Shown: one piece after another, positions 12,189-25,603 of the stretch
Layout of the letters: each line of letters starts with the position of its first letter
Position numbering within the stretch: the stretch's first letter is position 1
Source of the DNA: Marisa cornuarietis
Taxonomy: Eukaryota; Mollusca; Gastropoda; Architaenioglossa; Ampullariidae
Direction: 5' to 3'
DNA: 64,000 nucleotides
Assembly (NCBI GenBank): GCA_004794655.1
Contig: SMMW01000575.1
Span: 10,925,001 to 10,989,000 of the forward strand
The notes under the pieces: generated by a model
Told to the model about the DNA's origin: nothing
Seen by the model: only the letters and a program-made list of their open reading frames with translations
Databases searched by the model: none
Program-made: the position numbers and the translations under genes

Positions 12189-13703
12189 TGTGCGTGTGTG
12201 TGATCATATAGAGAGAGCAGACAGAAAGCTTTTTTATACACAAGCACAGCTCTCTCCACTTCGATAACAGATCTTGCAGACACCCACGAGAACGTTGTGG
12301 ACAGACGATAAGAAAGAAGCACTAACAATAACTTTCTCGCTGATTCAGTGAACTCACCGAAATCCAAAATCAGACAGATAAATCGTCAACGGCGGCTTGA
12401 GTCGTACAGACTCTTTCAATCAAGGGACAAATCTGGGAGACATTTTAGGAACTGACATAATTTTGGACCGTCTCCTTAATGTACAAAAGAATACCACAAA
12501 GGCACTGAACCTTTTGAGATGACAGCGAAGAAGACGGGATTTTCTGTTCTTTAGCCACTCATCTATCATGTTACTGGTGGTTTTTGAGTACTCTTGTGAA
12601 AAATCCGCAGAAATCAGCAAACCGCTTAGTGAATGTTTTACGCCGTGTGCTAATTTTAAGACCAAGGGAGGTTGATGGTTATACCCATACAGGCTTCTGC
12701 TGAGACAGGCAGAGAGAGAAGAGGAAAAAGAGACTAAAAAGGGTGGTAAGTAAATTATAAAAAAAATTTTTTGGGGGGCGATTTTATCCAAAAGACTGAG
12801 CGATATTGTCGGTCACTGAATTAAGATGAGAGTCGCTACCCCCCTACACCCACTCCTCATTCTCTCAGATTTAAATAAATATTATTTTGTGCACCAATCA
12901 TTATAAGAAAATTATTGCGCCCCTTTAACCTTTTCTTATCTTTATGATAATCGTCAAGTATTCAAACAGGTTGGCTGCTGCGTCCTTTGGTGTGCAACGA
13001 GCACGCGCGCGGGCGCAGACACACACACACACACACACACACACCCACCCGCACACATGCACACTGTTCCTTAATAGTAAATAATTGCTAGAGCAGTTGT
13101 TTCTTTCAAATAAAAAGGAATGAACAAGCTTGTTTCTGTTCACAGCAGGAAACGTTTCAGTCATGATAATAATTAAAAACAACTATTATTAATAAGCACA
13201 TCAAGAAAAGAAAATTATTTATTTAAATATAGTACACCCAGCAGGCAAAAAAGTTAATTATTGTTTACAACACCTAGACGAATTAAAATAAAATTATACT
13301 ATGAGAACTTTTAACCCAGCGAAAGGGTCATAATATGGAAAATAAATTGTACATTAAAAAAGTAGGGAAGACAGGACCTTGTACTGATATATCCTGAAGA
13401 CAAGGAACTATTTTGTGCCTTTACAGCGACAAAGAAACTCTATTTATTTGCGAGTTATACTGGCACCGAAAACAAAATTTGTTTGCTACAGAAAGTTATA
13501 CCTACGCTGATTATAATCGAAGCTAAGCTGAGATCGTGTGCTAGTGTTAGTTTCTAGAAAAATACATATTTTACAAAAGCAGTGGACGAAGAAATGGAGG
13601 AGGAGGAGGAGGAGAAAGACATCTCAGCCTGTTACAGAGTCACAATAAATAAATAAATAATAGAAAAATCTATTGATATCCACGGCTTCCCATTCGTGAC
13701 TTT

Positions 13704-16232
13704 TCAATCCTTTTCAACTGGCCTTGGTCCGTCTTCAGGATTGCCAACAGAAGGAAGCTGTGTTGCAGACTCATCGACCTTGACCGCAAGTGTAACGGGA
13801 TCAACGTGCGCTTGTTTGAAGGAGCGAGAGTATCTGGTAAAATTCTCTCCCATTTGCTTGCGTTCAGCCTTTGAGTTTTTTGCGTGGTTTCGCGAAAGCC
13901 GTTTCATCTTCTTGTCACCTGTCATGAACTCCCTGGTGAAAACAGTCATTCAATATTTTTTTTAATGTAACTTAGCCTTAAAAGAAAATTTACATAATAA
14001 AGAAAATGGACGATGACGATAAGAATAAGCATTATTAACTGCATTTACTTATGGTCACTGTCGTTTACGTTCTAACAACATTAGCAGTATTAATTAAAAT
14101 CGTGTGCTGATTGACTCTTGGTTGGACTTTTCATTTTTTCCCCGCTGTTTCCTGACTTCTGATAATTTTTATTGATATATGGATTTTCAAGCACTTATTT
14201 TTATTGTTTGATATTTTGACGCTGATAACACAGACAAAGAGCACGAGAATGACTACAAGACGGAAATTACAAGGACAGTGGATTAGTGTTTCTTTTATTC
14301 TTTAGTAGACAGCCACCTTTATTTTTATTTCTTTGGTGCCAAGTAGAATCTATAATCTGAGGAAGTGTCAAAATTTGTTTACTCACGAAATGTCAATGGT
14401 GCCATCCCCGTTCGTATCCATGAAGCCTATAATTTTGTCTATCACGCTCCCTGTTACCGGAATGCCAGCTTCCTGGAAACATCGGTTTAAAAAAATACAC
14501 AAACATGCAGAAATTAAGAGGTATTTCCAGAAATGTATCCTACTGTTCAAATCATACACATATACATAACTCTATTTTAGAAGTCTAATTCAGAGCTCTA
14601 AGAAATAGAAAATACACTGAATACAATAATTTCAGTTCATTTAATATAGCGCCTTGCTCATTTTCAAATGTGGACTTTAATGAAAAAATACACGACGATG
14701 TACTAGACACAGAGATCTGTAGAGTAGGCATCAAATACACCTGACCACCCTCCTTGCCACACATATTCTCGTCTCCAACAAACGCGCGCGCGCGCACATG
14801 CACACACACAAAATTATAATAATTACATTATCTGTTGTAAGTATATTTTTAAGTTTAGAGTTCCTTTTAATTGTACATAATATTGTGAGACTGACTGTGT
14901 TATTATGTAAAAGACGCTAACACAAATCTCAAGATCTCATTTTCCTTTTTTTGAGGTGGGATGTTTTATACTATTTGTCCTCATATTCAGTAAAAGTAAA
15001 CAAAATGTCACATGGACTTGTGAGTAGCACTTTGACTGAGTGTAACATCATGCTAGGTTTGAGAGCTGAGAGAACAGTTCAAGGGCACAGTGGCATAGGA
15101 AGATGTCCGGCTTTTGTGTGTGTGTTGGGGGTGAGGGGGGGGGGGAGAAGAGAACTTCCTGCTGACAGTGAATAGCGTTCACACTCGTACATTACAAAAG
15201 AAAGGAGGAGGTGCGTGAGTACAGCCACACACACACACACACACGCACGCACGCACACGTGCGCGTACACAGTGGTAGCATCACAACACATGCTGCTTTC
15301 GGTGTTAAACGACAAAGCAACACAAAAACAAAACTGATTGAAAAATGACTCACCCGGTTATCACATTAACAAGAAATTATGTAATATTCAGAATAAGATA
15401 AACTTTATAATCACATTAATCACATTCAAGGTTTGCATGTCAGGGTGACAAAAAAACAAAAAAACAAAAACAAAAAAACCTGCGTCGTCTTCGACGAATG
15501 TCCTTGTTTTGTCGTAAACTGGTGTTTCTTTTTTCCTTTCTTTAGATCGAGAGCTAGATGTAAGTAAGCGTAACTTTTGCTTATTCTGTTACCCTCGTAA
15601 ATAAAGTTTGTCATTTCTCTTCCTCTCTCGGATCCTCTACCTTTTTTTTGTACTTTGTGAAGAACCACATCTCAAGTATTGGACCAAAAGGCGGCAGGGG
15701 GACGGGGAAGGCAAAAAAGATATTCTTGTCCCCTCTGTATTTTTTTTTTTTAGGGGGCGGCTGCCACCTTTGCCCTCCTGGTTCACTCGCAACTAAGGTA
15801 CCTGGAAGAGAAGGTTGAGTTCATCGCGACAAACACCCTCGTCGTTATCCTTGTTGATTTTGTGGAAGAAGTCCGACGCTCGCATCTTCTCCTTAAGAAG
15901 ATAGAACATGTGTAATGGGTCCAGATTGTAGGCTCCTGGCGCCTGAATCCTCCTCATCATCTCTTCACGGCTGAGGGACTTCACGGGAAGGATGATTTCA
16001 TAGTTGACCTGTAGATGCCGAGTCTTTCGCATGTCCTCCAAGATGCTTTGAAAATCGCGATCGACTACAACTCCCTACAAAAGAAAAGAAAAAGAAAGGT
16101 AACGGGACGAGGAGAGTGAGAGAAATGTTGGAATTCTTGTGAAGGCGAGGATGGTCGCCGTGGGTCAGGAGGTGTCTGTGTGCGTGCGTGCCATCTATCT
16201 GCAAGATCATTTACCATGAACGTTACCCTTCT

Positions 16233-16274
<42 letters not shown>

Positions 16275-19200
16275 CACACACACACACACACACACTCTCT
16301 CTCTCTCTCTCTCACATAAAAAACACACAATACTTTATAAATTACAGGAGTCAGACGCAAAAGAGATTAAAATGAGATTACGAAATCACAAGACATTTAA
16401 AAAAGAAAAAAGAAAATCAAGGGGCATCGTAACTAAAGACAATGCAGAACCAGACATAATATCAGACGAATTATTTAAAAAGAGACACTAAAAGATACGG
16501 CTTAAAAGATAGAAAAAGGAGATTAATCTTTAAAAAAAAAACCAGTTCAAAGCACTGGGAGATCATAAAAAGGGAGGAAACGAAAAAAAAAAGACTTAGT
16601 TGAGTGAGACATCACAAGAAAGGATGCCTGATCAGAATACCCACACTGTAAAAAAGGTGGAAAAAAACACGAGACAAGATAATAGGGACTACAAGAAGAC
16701 AGAACATGGCGTCTTGTTTTCGTTGGTCATATTGAGAGGATAAAAGGGTGCAGCTTGCTGCAGCTATTCCGTCTTATTAGTTTCTCTTTTAATAGAAAAA
16801 GTCACCGAAAGTTGAGACTAACAGTAGACACATGATACTCTAGAGTCTAGAGTACCGGGGAGAAATAACTGTTTGCTAGGCAAGCCTTGATTTGCTGCTG
16901 GTCGCCATTTCTTATGAAGATGAGTCCAGCCTTTGTGTCCGCGAATGTCTTGTACGTTGTTTCTTTAAAATATAATGTCGCAGCAGGGTTTTTCTTTTTA
17001 ATTACGGGCATTGGAACTCCTCCATCATAAGAAAACTGATCTCGAAGCAAACCCTTTGTTTCTTGCGAGCCACAAGATTTCCGTCCCCTATTTCTACGTG
17101 TGTCATGACGACTGTTTGTTTGCATGGATGGAGGGTGTATGTTTGTATACATGCATGAATATATGCATGCATGTATAGAGTATTCATGCATTATGTATGT
17201 ACGTATGCATGCACATATTGACATATGTATCTACGGGTAGATGGATAGATGGGAGTAAATGGGGTTGTATCACCCGTAAGTAGCCACAGCGTAAATATAT
17301 GCTGACTAGGAACTACAAATTTATGGGATTTTATTAAAGCTTTAATATAAAATAAGGTGTCAGAACAAACACTTAAAAATACCATCACATTATGCCAGAT
17401 GATCAAAGGCAGTAAAGAGACAGGTCACGCTGCTGGACACCACGCGCTCGTTCGTGACCTGTTCGCGCGACCGGCATGCGTATCCTCGTGACTTATCGTA
17501 TCTATCGAGGGCTGGACAGGCCAAGACCTGCGAGTCACAGGTTCCAGCAAAGCTGCGTCAAAGGGTATCAGCCACATTATATAATGTGTGCGACCGGTAT
17601 CTGCTGTGTGTGGAATATCGGGACGATAAGATATGGTGTTTATCCGCATTTATCAGCTTCTAGTATGTGTGTGTGTGTGTGTGTGTGAGGGGGGGGGGGT
17701 GCGTCGAAACCTGCGTCGACACGTGAGATAGAGATTTCAGAAGAAAAAACTACTTGACTGGTAAAAGAAATGAGAGCACACGCACATTTACATATAAATA
17801 TAAATGCGCATGAGCATTGACCTGAAAACTGAGAACAAGACCCATGCACACACGTCATGAGCACAAACGCGCGCATGTGTGTGTGTGTGTGTGTCCGCGT
17901 GAGTACAAGAAAGAGAGAGAGAGTGTGTGCGTGTATGCGTGCGTGCATGTGTGCACAGAGTTAGGGTACGCTTCTGCTAAGGGAGGTAGCCCACAAAAGC
18001 ACCCTTACCTCCATATCGAGAACTTCAAGGGCGACAGTCGGGTGGGCATGTATCGAATTCATCAAGACGCTCGTGAATGAGGCGGTGATTGGATTGTTTC
18101 CAATCTGGATATTCCTGACGCAAATGAAGCTTCTTAATGCGATCTTGCTTGCAAGGACTAACAAGACCCACCAGCAACAAATGAAGCTACTTAATGTCAT
18201 CTTCCTTTTAAGGACTAACAAGATCCACCACCACCATTACCAGAGACTGAAGTACGAAGATAAGATCTGTTTTACCAAAGCATGTCATGCTGAAAGTTAC
18301 ATATACAGAACTTTGTTAAACATTGATCAGTATATAATGATGGGATTTTTGGAAGTGCATAGCACGAATAAATGCTGTAAAAAAAGATTACATTAGATGA
18401 ATGAATGATGTGGATATAGACGCCATGGGATTAGCGGTTGCTCTGGATAAAGATACCGTGCGATCAAAGATTCAGATGAATAATGATGTGGATACAGATG
18501 GAACAAGTACAGATAGAGATACCAGCTAAGATGCAAGGCATGAGTGGATGCTGTAGACACAGATGTCATGAGATGAGTGGATGGGGTGTGACATGAGTGA
18601 ATGCTGCATAGATGCCACTGCAGGACGAGACAAGACGAGGAACGAGACTACTTGCCGCTGACCCTTAGCACACGGAGGGTCTTGTTGAGCACGAGGCCTC
18701 TGACAAGCTCTAGCAGGGCAGGCGGATGAATCCTGTTGCACGTGAGATCCAGTTCCCGCATCACATGGTTCCGTGCCAGAGCATCGCCCAGAGCCACACA
18801 ACCCTCAAATCCAAAGCCATTCCACGCCAGGTCCACTCTCTGGAGTGACTGGTTGACCTAAAAAAACAAAACAGTGATTACTCGTTGGCTATCGTGCAAC
18901 GAAATGCGTAAACTAAAGTAAAGGCAGTAACCTACATATGTATGGATGTAGGTCAGTGGTAAAGGTAATTTCGTGACCTTCATACTCCTCTTCCAATATT
19001 TTAGTGCATACCCACCTCCAGACCTTTGGCCACGCAGATAGCGCCAAGGCGTCTGATATGGTTCCATCTCAGTTCCAGCTCTTCCAAACTTCGATTTTTC
19101 CCTGAAGAATAATGCCGATGTATATACGAATAGTCGTGTAAATTGTGAACTACTGATTTAGTACAAGAGAATGAAGATGATCCAATGCAAAATAACAGAG

Positions 19201-20676
19201 GCACAGAACAAGACAGGAAATAAAGCTTGAGGCAACAAAGGGAATTAAATCAATTTCATATCACTATAATGAGGCTTAAGTCGACATTTATTTCCCCTGC
19301 TAAGTCGAAGGCAACATGGCATAAGGATCACACTAGGGCCGTTCTTAGCCGAGCAGATCTTCTCTCCATCGAATACCTGGGATTGCAGGCAATAGAAACG
19401 AAACCTAGGAGGGTGACTCAACGGAGGATATATACCTCTGTACGAATGGCGGGAGGTGGGGGAATTGGTGTTTTACGCCGAGCCAGCAACTAAGGCTATA
19501 TTACGGCAAGGCAGCCAGCCCTGTAAACAGATGCCACATGCAGAGAAAGAACAGCGTGCCCGAGACGAGAGCTGAACCCAGGACAGCTAATCTTCACTGT
19601 AATTGCATGGTGACAGGCGCTATAACCGCTGCGCCACCGGACCGCCCCAAGCGGGAGGGGAAAGCAAGAAGCGAACGCTTTGCAAACAAAAGTACTTGGT
19701 AACAAGCCCAAGGACTTTCTACAAAGCTTTCCTGATTAGCTGACATAAGCAGAGCTCTCTCCAGTTGAAGAGAGAGCTAGAGTTCGGAGAGAAGGAGAGA
19801 AAGCTGCGAAGCCCTTGGCAACAGAAACTATACTTTTAGCATTCCACCTATCGATAATGACACGATAATGAGAGAGTGCAGCAGGAAAGGTGCACGTGAG
19901 TCACCGACCTTGCATCAGCTGGAAGTAAAAAAAAAAAAGTAAAGGAACTACTCCCACATTATGACAAGATGCAAACGATCGACGACAGAAGGAATATTAG
20001 GCCTACTATAATGATAAAAACCAAAGTAGGAGTAGGTGACATACAGCGCGTAGTTATTTCTTTAACCGATCCCTTCGACAGTCCTATCTCTTTTATACCC
20101 TTCTCAGCATAGATAAGCATCTCGTTTCTTCACGTTTGCAAAGATGCACGCACACACATGCACACACGCACACGTGGAAAATAAATGAATGATAGTTTCC
20201 AAATATATGAAACAAGTTAGCAACTGACGAGGTGGCCGAGAGGTTAAGGCGATGGACTGCTAATCCATTGGGGTCTCCCCGCGTGGGTTCGAATCCCATC
20301 CTCGTCGAAGTTTCTTTTTATTCCCCACATCTTCATGCAAATCGTAAGAAACTAAAAGTTCGAATGGTCAGCTTCACAGAACTCAGACTAAATGGGCATC
20401 TAGTGATTAGGAGTCATTTAAACTACTCATAAGTTATGCTTTTAGCTGATCCCGTGATTAACGTCATGCCTTGTTCCTGGCCATCTCGTAGCGACTGAAC
20501 CAGCCACATACCGATTGCAGCGCCAAGTGTCCGTCCACCCGACTCTCTGAGTTCGTTGTGATTCAAGACGAGGACGCGAAGACTGCTGTTTTTCTGTAAA
20601 GAGAGAAGTTGTAACATGGTACAGGGCAAATGCCTGGCAACTGTCATGGACTTCATAGTTCGCGTAATCAAAGATG

Positions 20677-20741
<65 letters not shown>

Positions 20742-23103
20742 GTTTATGTTGAATCATGATATATCTTTCATACATCTTCTTTGGGGAGGGGGGAATTATT
20801 TAAAGTACTGACATATGAGAGGCTTTAAAAAAACAACAACAAAAAAACAGCATACCAACAAGAAATCCGCTATTGCATGAGCATCTCCATCCGATAGCTT
20901 GTTATCTGCAATAATAATAATAATAATGAACATGTGATAATAATGAACGGGAGTAAAAAGCATGGCACTGTATTCTGATCTCTCCTTTGTCTGGAGGAGA
21001 AGAAAGGAAAGGAAAAAAAAATCCCGCGTGCTTACAGAATCTATGAGAAAAATAGAACATCCCCTAGCACGTTAAATAAAATAAAGACACACATTAAGAA
21101 GCAGATATAGGTACTTGAGAGATTCAGCCATGTTAGGTTGATGTCGTTGCTGACAAAGTCTGATAGGCGGTGCAAGCCAGTACCAGTGAGACAGTTGTTA
21201 CCCGCGTCCTGGAAGAAAAAAGAGTAAAGCACTTCGTTTAATAAAGAACGAAATATATATATATATATATAGACAGATTAGAGAGAGAGAGAGAGATCAC
21301 GAAAGAAAGAAAGGATAGATAGGCAATTACACCAACAAACAGGAAGGGGGCCAAACCTACAAACAGTCACACTTACGAGGGTCTGGATGTTGATGCGGGT
21401 TAACACAGCAATGAGGTATTCACTTTCGTGCGCTCCAATGGTATTGCCGGACACATCGAGTCCGAGTGCCTGTCGCTCGTGCTACAAGCGAAAATAAATT
21501 AATAAATAAACAGCGGAAGGGAAATGATTCTCGGGAGGAAGGGAACGCCTGGTGACAAGTCGGACCGCTCACTGTTTTTTTTTTCTTCTTTCTTTCAATC
21601 ACGGTCGCACGCATTCGTTCTCACCTTATAGTAGTAGGAGAATAGAAATGGCGAGCACGCACACACTGACACATGCATGCATATTCCAAGCATGCACGGA
21701 ACGATGCAGGGGAACCAACATCTTTTAGTCAGGTCTGGTTAGTTTTATGCAGTAATATGGTAATAGTTGATGAAAAAGTCATCACATTGCTCATTCCGCG
21801 ACCATACATTCAGCCAAACAACAGATGTTTCATACACTTTCCACTGAAGCATTCAGCAAAAATAAATATTTTAAAGCGCGTATCTTCATCAAGATCCCAC
21901 CTGGAACAATTTATGTCTCTTTGACTCTGCCTTTCTGTCCTTGTGAGAGAAAACGTCAAAAAATGAGAGAGAATGGAAAAATGGGGAAGAAAGGGGGTGG
22001 TAAGAGAGAGCTATTTCCAGTACCATGAGGGCTAGGCAGGTCGCTTTCAGCTCACGCAGCGTCAAACCGAGATCTCGGAAAGTCAGGAAGTCTCGACCAA
22101 ACTGCCCAATGACCGCGCGCTGGGGTACCACCCCCAACTTGACTGTGGCACGTCGGTACACCCGATGACTTGCTGTCACGTCCGGCATGTCCCCAGCACG
22201 GCTGTACATCACGTAATTTCCCGTAACCGCCGGGGCCTTGCGTTGCAGCGTCGTTACAGCTTTGAAAACAAAACAAAAAACCAAAAAAAAAAAAAAAAAA
22301 AAACCACTACCCTTACAGAATTTTACGTCTGTCGTCACAATCATGTCTCATCACATTTTTTTTGTTATTACAGACTAAAAGGGGTTGCGTGACGATCGAG
22401 TCTTACTGTACGAATTATGGCCTTGTAGTGTAGCATGCAATAAAGAACAGCAAATTAAAAAAAAGAAAACGCGGAAAGAGAGAGAGAGAGAAAAAAAGGA
22501 CGCAGAGTAACAATTATGAGATAAGATAGCCGATGTTCAAACAACGGAGAACGCGTGAGGCCTAATTCATTCTGTCTTGGGATCGGGTCTCATCTCTGGC
22601 ACACTGTTCTTTCACTGCATTTGGCCACTGATGACAGGGCCGGCTGTTCTGCCTTGGCAAAGCCTTTGTTGCTGGTTTGGCATAAAGCACCAAGTCGCTC
22701 TCTCCCCTCCTCACACCAACACACACCTCCCTTCCCTCACGTTCTACCCGGCTTGCTAGAAAGACCCCACAATATTAGTTATTGCCTGCATTTTACAACA
22801 GCCATCCGCCGATACACAGTGAACCACTTACAATTCACTGCTCCTGCGGCCATACGATCTCGCTTTGTTTTGAGGATTTTGAAGAGCCATTTAAAAAAAA
22901 AATCGCAAGACACCATTCTTTGTGTAATTATACTCACCTGAAGTGGGTTCTTCAACATTTCCTGATATTATTGTGCTCATGACGAGGGTTCCATGTAGGT
23001 GCCGATCCACTAGTGCTAGCTTTGCCTCTGATTCTGTGCACGAGTTCAAATTTGGGGTCAGATATGAGACGTCCAGACGTACCTCCCGTGCATCTTCTGA
23101 CAT
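13704..23103 (-). CDS. LRRC74-like leucine-rich-repeat protein with two EF-hand loops
   Basis: Predicted 572-aa protein in 12 exons on the minus strand: 23103-22938, 22259-22024, 21481-21377, 21208-21115, 20905-20856, 20593-20512, 19101-19016, 18857-18652, 18114-18009, 16074-15802, 14472-14387, 13932-13704. All introns have GT-AG ends and the phases match throughout. Residues 56-134 hold the VVPQ-containing block that precedes the repeats in LRRC74 proteins. Residues 135-377 are LRRs of the ribonuclease-inhibitor type (for example LTWLNLSNNKL, LEELELRWNHI). A first, imperfect EF-hand loop lies at 451-462 (NKDNDEGVCRDE) and a canonical one at 487-498 (DTNGDGTIDISE, with the last Glu across a splice). 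There is no signal peptide or membrane segment, so it is probably cytosolic, with a protein-binding and perhaps calcium-responsive role. Extra small exons or a different start are possible. Confidence 0.75.
15088..15190 (+). mobile_element. Left part of a CAGTGGCGTAGGAAG-family MITE
   Basis: It starts CAGTGGCATAGGAAGATG, then a G-run, then GCTGACAGTGAATAGCGTTC, matching the left half of the copy at 42,453. The matching right half (TTCTTGTCCCC... GGGGGCGGCTGCCACC) is at about 15,722-15,787, 530 bp further on. Either the copy was split by an insertion or these are two fragments. It lies in the last part of the LRR gene. Confidence 0.5.
16233..16313. repeat. Compound microsatellite (TTAC)n-(AC)n-(CT)n
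   Basis: About ten TTAC units pass directly into an AC run and then a CT run. It lies in the intron between exons 9 and 10 of the LRR gene. Confidence 0.95.
18124..18237. repeat. 57-bp tandem duplication
   Basis: ATGAAGCT-TTAATG-ATCTT followed by AAGGACTAACAAGA-CCACCA occurs twice, at 18,124 and 18,181, with some divergence. It lies just upstream, in gene orientation, of LRR exon 9, next to its splice acceptor. Confidence 0.75.
19467..19647 (-). mobile_element. tRNA-derived SINE
   Basis: On the minus strand, a tRNA-like head (GGTGGCGCAGCGGTTATAGC, resembling an A box, then GGGTTCAGCTC resembling a B box) is followed by CGGGCACGCTGTTC, GGGCTGGCTGCC and a tail TAGTTGCTGGCTCGGCGTAA-AACACC. This is the layout of a polymerase III SINE of about 180 bp. 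The body and tail recur at 22,575-22,692, and the tail alone occurs at 32,949 and 34,188. It lies in an intron of the LRR gene. Confidence 0.7.
20226..20307 (+). tRNA. tRNA-Ser: tRNA-Ser (anticodon GCT)
   Basis: An 82-nt gene. The 7-bp acceptor stem is GACGAGG/CCTCGTC with discriminator G. The D arm is GTGGCCGAGAGGTTAAGGC (A box) and the anticodon loop is CTGCTAA with GCT at 20,259-20,261, reading AGC/AGT serine codons. The variable arm is long (TGGGGTCTCCCC), as type II tRNAs require, and the T arm contains GGTTCGAATCC (B box). A T-rich tract with TTTTT follows within 20 bp and would stop polymerase III. All parts look intact, so it is probably functional. It lies antisense within an LRR-gene intron. 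Confidence 0.95.
20678..20734. repeat. (CA)n microsatellite
   Basis: About 28 uninterrupted CA units in an intron of the LRR gene. Confidence 0.95.
22575..22692 (+). mobile_element. Partial tRNA-derived SINE, body and tail
   Basis: GGGATCGGGTCTC, TGGCACACTGTTCTTTC, ACAGGGCCGGCTGTTCTGCC and TTGTTGCTGGTTTGGC-ATAAAGCACC match the body and tail of the SINE at 19,467-19,647 in order. The tRNA head is missing or unrecognisable. It lies in the first intron of the LRR gene. Confidence 0.6.
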
Positions 23104-25603
23104 TGCTGTTTATTTTCTTCATACACGAAAGTCTTCAAAAGATATTTCGTTTTCTTTAAATTAAATTCTTTTAAGGCAAAAGTAGCAACGCTCGAAAGAT
23201 GGGTTACTAATAGAATAATCCAGATCGCAGCATCAGTAGCGAATTGTATAGTTTTCGATATTGCAATTCCTCAGATTGTCTTTTGTAGGTTGCAACCGTT
23301 GATAACTTGCTTTTGGCATTATTGCGTGCGTGATTTGATGTCAAAACCTCACTTCGTTAAGTCTCGAGTGAAAAGATACTCCCGGTTTGGAACAGTTCTA
23401 TAATGTCGGGACTGGCTGTTCTGCATGCAGTGCGAACACGCAGGGTTTTAACATCTGTGCGTTACAATTTTTTTTCATCTGTCTTAAATAATTCTTTTTC
23501 TTTTAAACTTTAATTTCCCGGTGGAAATTCAAGAGACAGTTGAAAACTGCCGGCAGCAGATCTCGACTCCAAGAACCCCAATGACGACGAATTGCCCTTT
23601 TGAAGAAAACTCGCTTCGCATACTGCCATTAGCAGGCAAAAATGCCAGGAGCAAACAGCGACGCATTAAACACACAAACCAAGACTGAGGGAAAACTACT
23701 GCTCCTGCTAGATGATTTTTTTTGGGTCTTGGAGGGTGGGGTGGGGGGTTTGTTGTCATGGCACTGCGTCTAATTTTGTGAAGCTTCTTCTGACAGCAGC
23801 CATGCCTGAGAGGCTTAAGTAGCTCTCACCTCAGCTTGACATTGACATCTGGATCTGTACCAAGCCAGATTAGGATGAAAATGTTGCAGAGCTCTTGAGG
23901 ATCCATCTCCAGCTGGGTGTTCATGGAATGGGAACATTTGGCATTTAAAAAAAAAAAAGAACAAATATTTGCTTCCTGCTTCTTGAAGAAAAGGTAACGA
24001 ATTTCACAGGTATAACATTAATGCACCATCTCATCATTTTCTTCTGAGAATAGCACACCTAATTCAACATAACTAGGAGATCAGGAGTAAGTTATTGATG
24101 AACTTTTCAACCTCATCAACAGATATTATTGGTCAGTCTCTCTCGCCGATCACCTATTCTTTTCATTATTCTCTTTGTTGTCCTGTTTGTTCGAAGTGGG
24201 GCAGTTTCTTATGTCTCAGGAATAAACTTATTGCTTCTTGCCTTAATTCTGTGGAAGAACCAATGTAGTTTCTGTGGAAATTGCATTGGTTCTTAGTCTA
24301 ATTAGCCATTGGTAAATTTAGGTGTCTTCTGCATGGAATGTGAAAGGCTGGTCGCTGCTCAACTTTGCAAGGCTGAGATAATGAGTACCTGTATTTGAAT
24401 GCTTTTACTTAGTCATTTACACTTTTAACTTTTGTTTGCATCATACCTGACTACAATATTGAAAAAAGATGTGTAAGAAGCTAATGAAGTAGTTTTTTTT
24501 TAAAAGGCATAGGACATGGTAACTAAACATGGCATGGTTTGCATTAGCTAATTTAATGACACCTTGCAGTCTGTAAACTTAATGCTGAAGCCAAAGGCAA
24601 GCAAACAGTTTCATTTTGTAAGTCTGATCCAGACCTGTATCCAGCCAACAAACCACACAAGTTCAAATATGTTCATTCATATACATACACTTGTATGTCC
24701 TCTTATAACAGATGCCTTTTACATACAACACAGTGCTCCAGATGAAGCCAGCGTAAAAGCTGTTTCTTCCTTTTAATTTTACATTAGAAGTAAAAGAACT
24801 GCCAAAAGCCAACCTGAGTAAAAAATATTTTTAAATGACCATGTTTAGTTCATTACAAGAGATTCATTTCCCAAAGCTGAGAATAGGATCTATGCCTCTT
24901 AACATCAGAATTCTCATGACCATTTTAGAAAAAGGTCAAATCTCCATATCCTGCAACATCACAAAAGTAGCCTTGCAATACTGAGAGTCAGCTACTACGC
25001 AGACTTTATGTGTCTCACCAATCTCAGACAACATGCATGAAGAAGTTCTTGCATTAACTACAGATTTCAATGAATTCAGGACTAAGGTCAAGCCACATGT
25101 GCTTGCATTATCTCCCTACCTCAACCCTGACCAATTAAAATAATCACAATGCATTAACATGAAAACTTAATAAAAAAGATTTAAACCTTACCCTAAGTAG
25201 TCTATTAAATTTTTTAGGCGGAGATAACTAGAAAAGGACTAATCTGCAACTTCTCTATTTTAAACTCTTTAGGCAGGATAGTAATCTCATATTTTAACGT
25301 TCTCACGTAGCATTTACTGCGCACAATTCCAGATGATTCCCCCATTTTCCCTCCCCTCCCATGAAAACAGGTACCCGTCCTAACATATTTGGCACGATGA
25401 TCTTTTAAACGAGTGATTATCCTATTTAAACATGCATAACAATTCTGTTGACCGACTGACTACATTCTACACTTCCTCTCACTCATAACCTTATGTACAC
25501 TCCCCCACAACACAAAAGACAGGTATCAGCAGATGAGAACACATAAAACAACACATGTATATCTAAACACTTTAATTCTAATTCTATTATTTACTTATAT
25601 TAA
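23104..25603. other. Intergenic region without recognised genes
   Basis: Lies between the divergent start of the LRR gene and the 3' end of TIMM10B. I recognised no RNA gene or exon. A minus-strand open stretch at about 23,835-23,925 (reading NTQLEMDPQELCNIF) ends at a possible GT donor and could be an exon of something unseen. I could not match it to a family or find a partner exon. Confidence 0.5.

Larger units (their letters stand above)
1..13703. other. Intergenic, repeat-rich region without a recognisable gene
   Basis: I found no convincing host exon here on either strand. Open frames are short, and many run through simple repeats or pyrimidine-rich tracts. What can be recognised is listed separately: an inverted-repeat MITE, a transposase scrap, CR1/L2-like ends, tandem repeats, microsatellites and a second MITE family. 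The stretch around 1,440-1,900 contains an AATAAA and could be part of an old LTR, but I saw no matching partner copy. 8,350-12,030 and 12,190-13,700 hold only simple sequence that I cannot assign. Confidence 0.6.

Noticed and set aside
12420..12791. 123-codon minus-strand open frame
   Set aside because: Low-complexity Ser/Leu-rich start, no recognised motif, no splice partner; likely chance.
20423..20737. Open frames through (CA)n/(GT)n runs
   Set aside because: Poly-Cys-Val or His-Thr translations of dinucleotide repeats; the real coding part here is LRR exon 6 at 20,512-20,593 only.
23835..23925. Possible minus-strand exon (NTQLEMDPQELCNIF)
   Set aside because: Open and followed by a GT, but there is no matching neighbour exon or recognised family; left unannotated as a gene.
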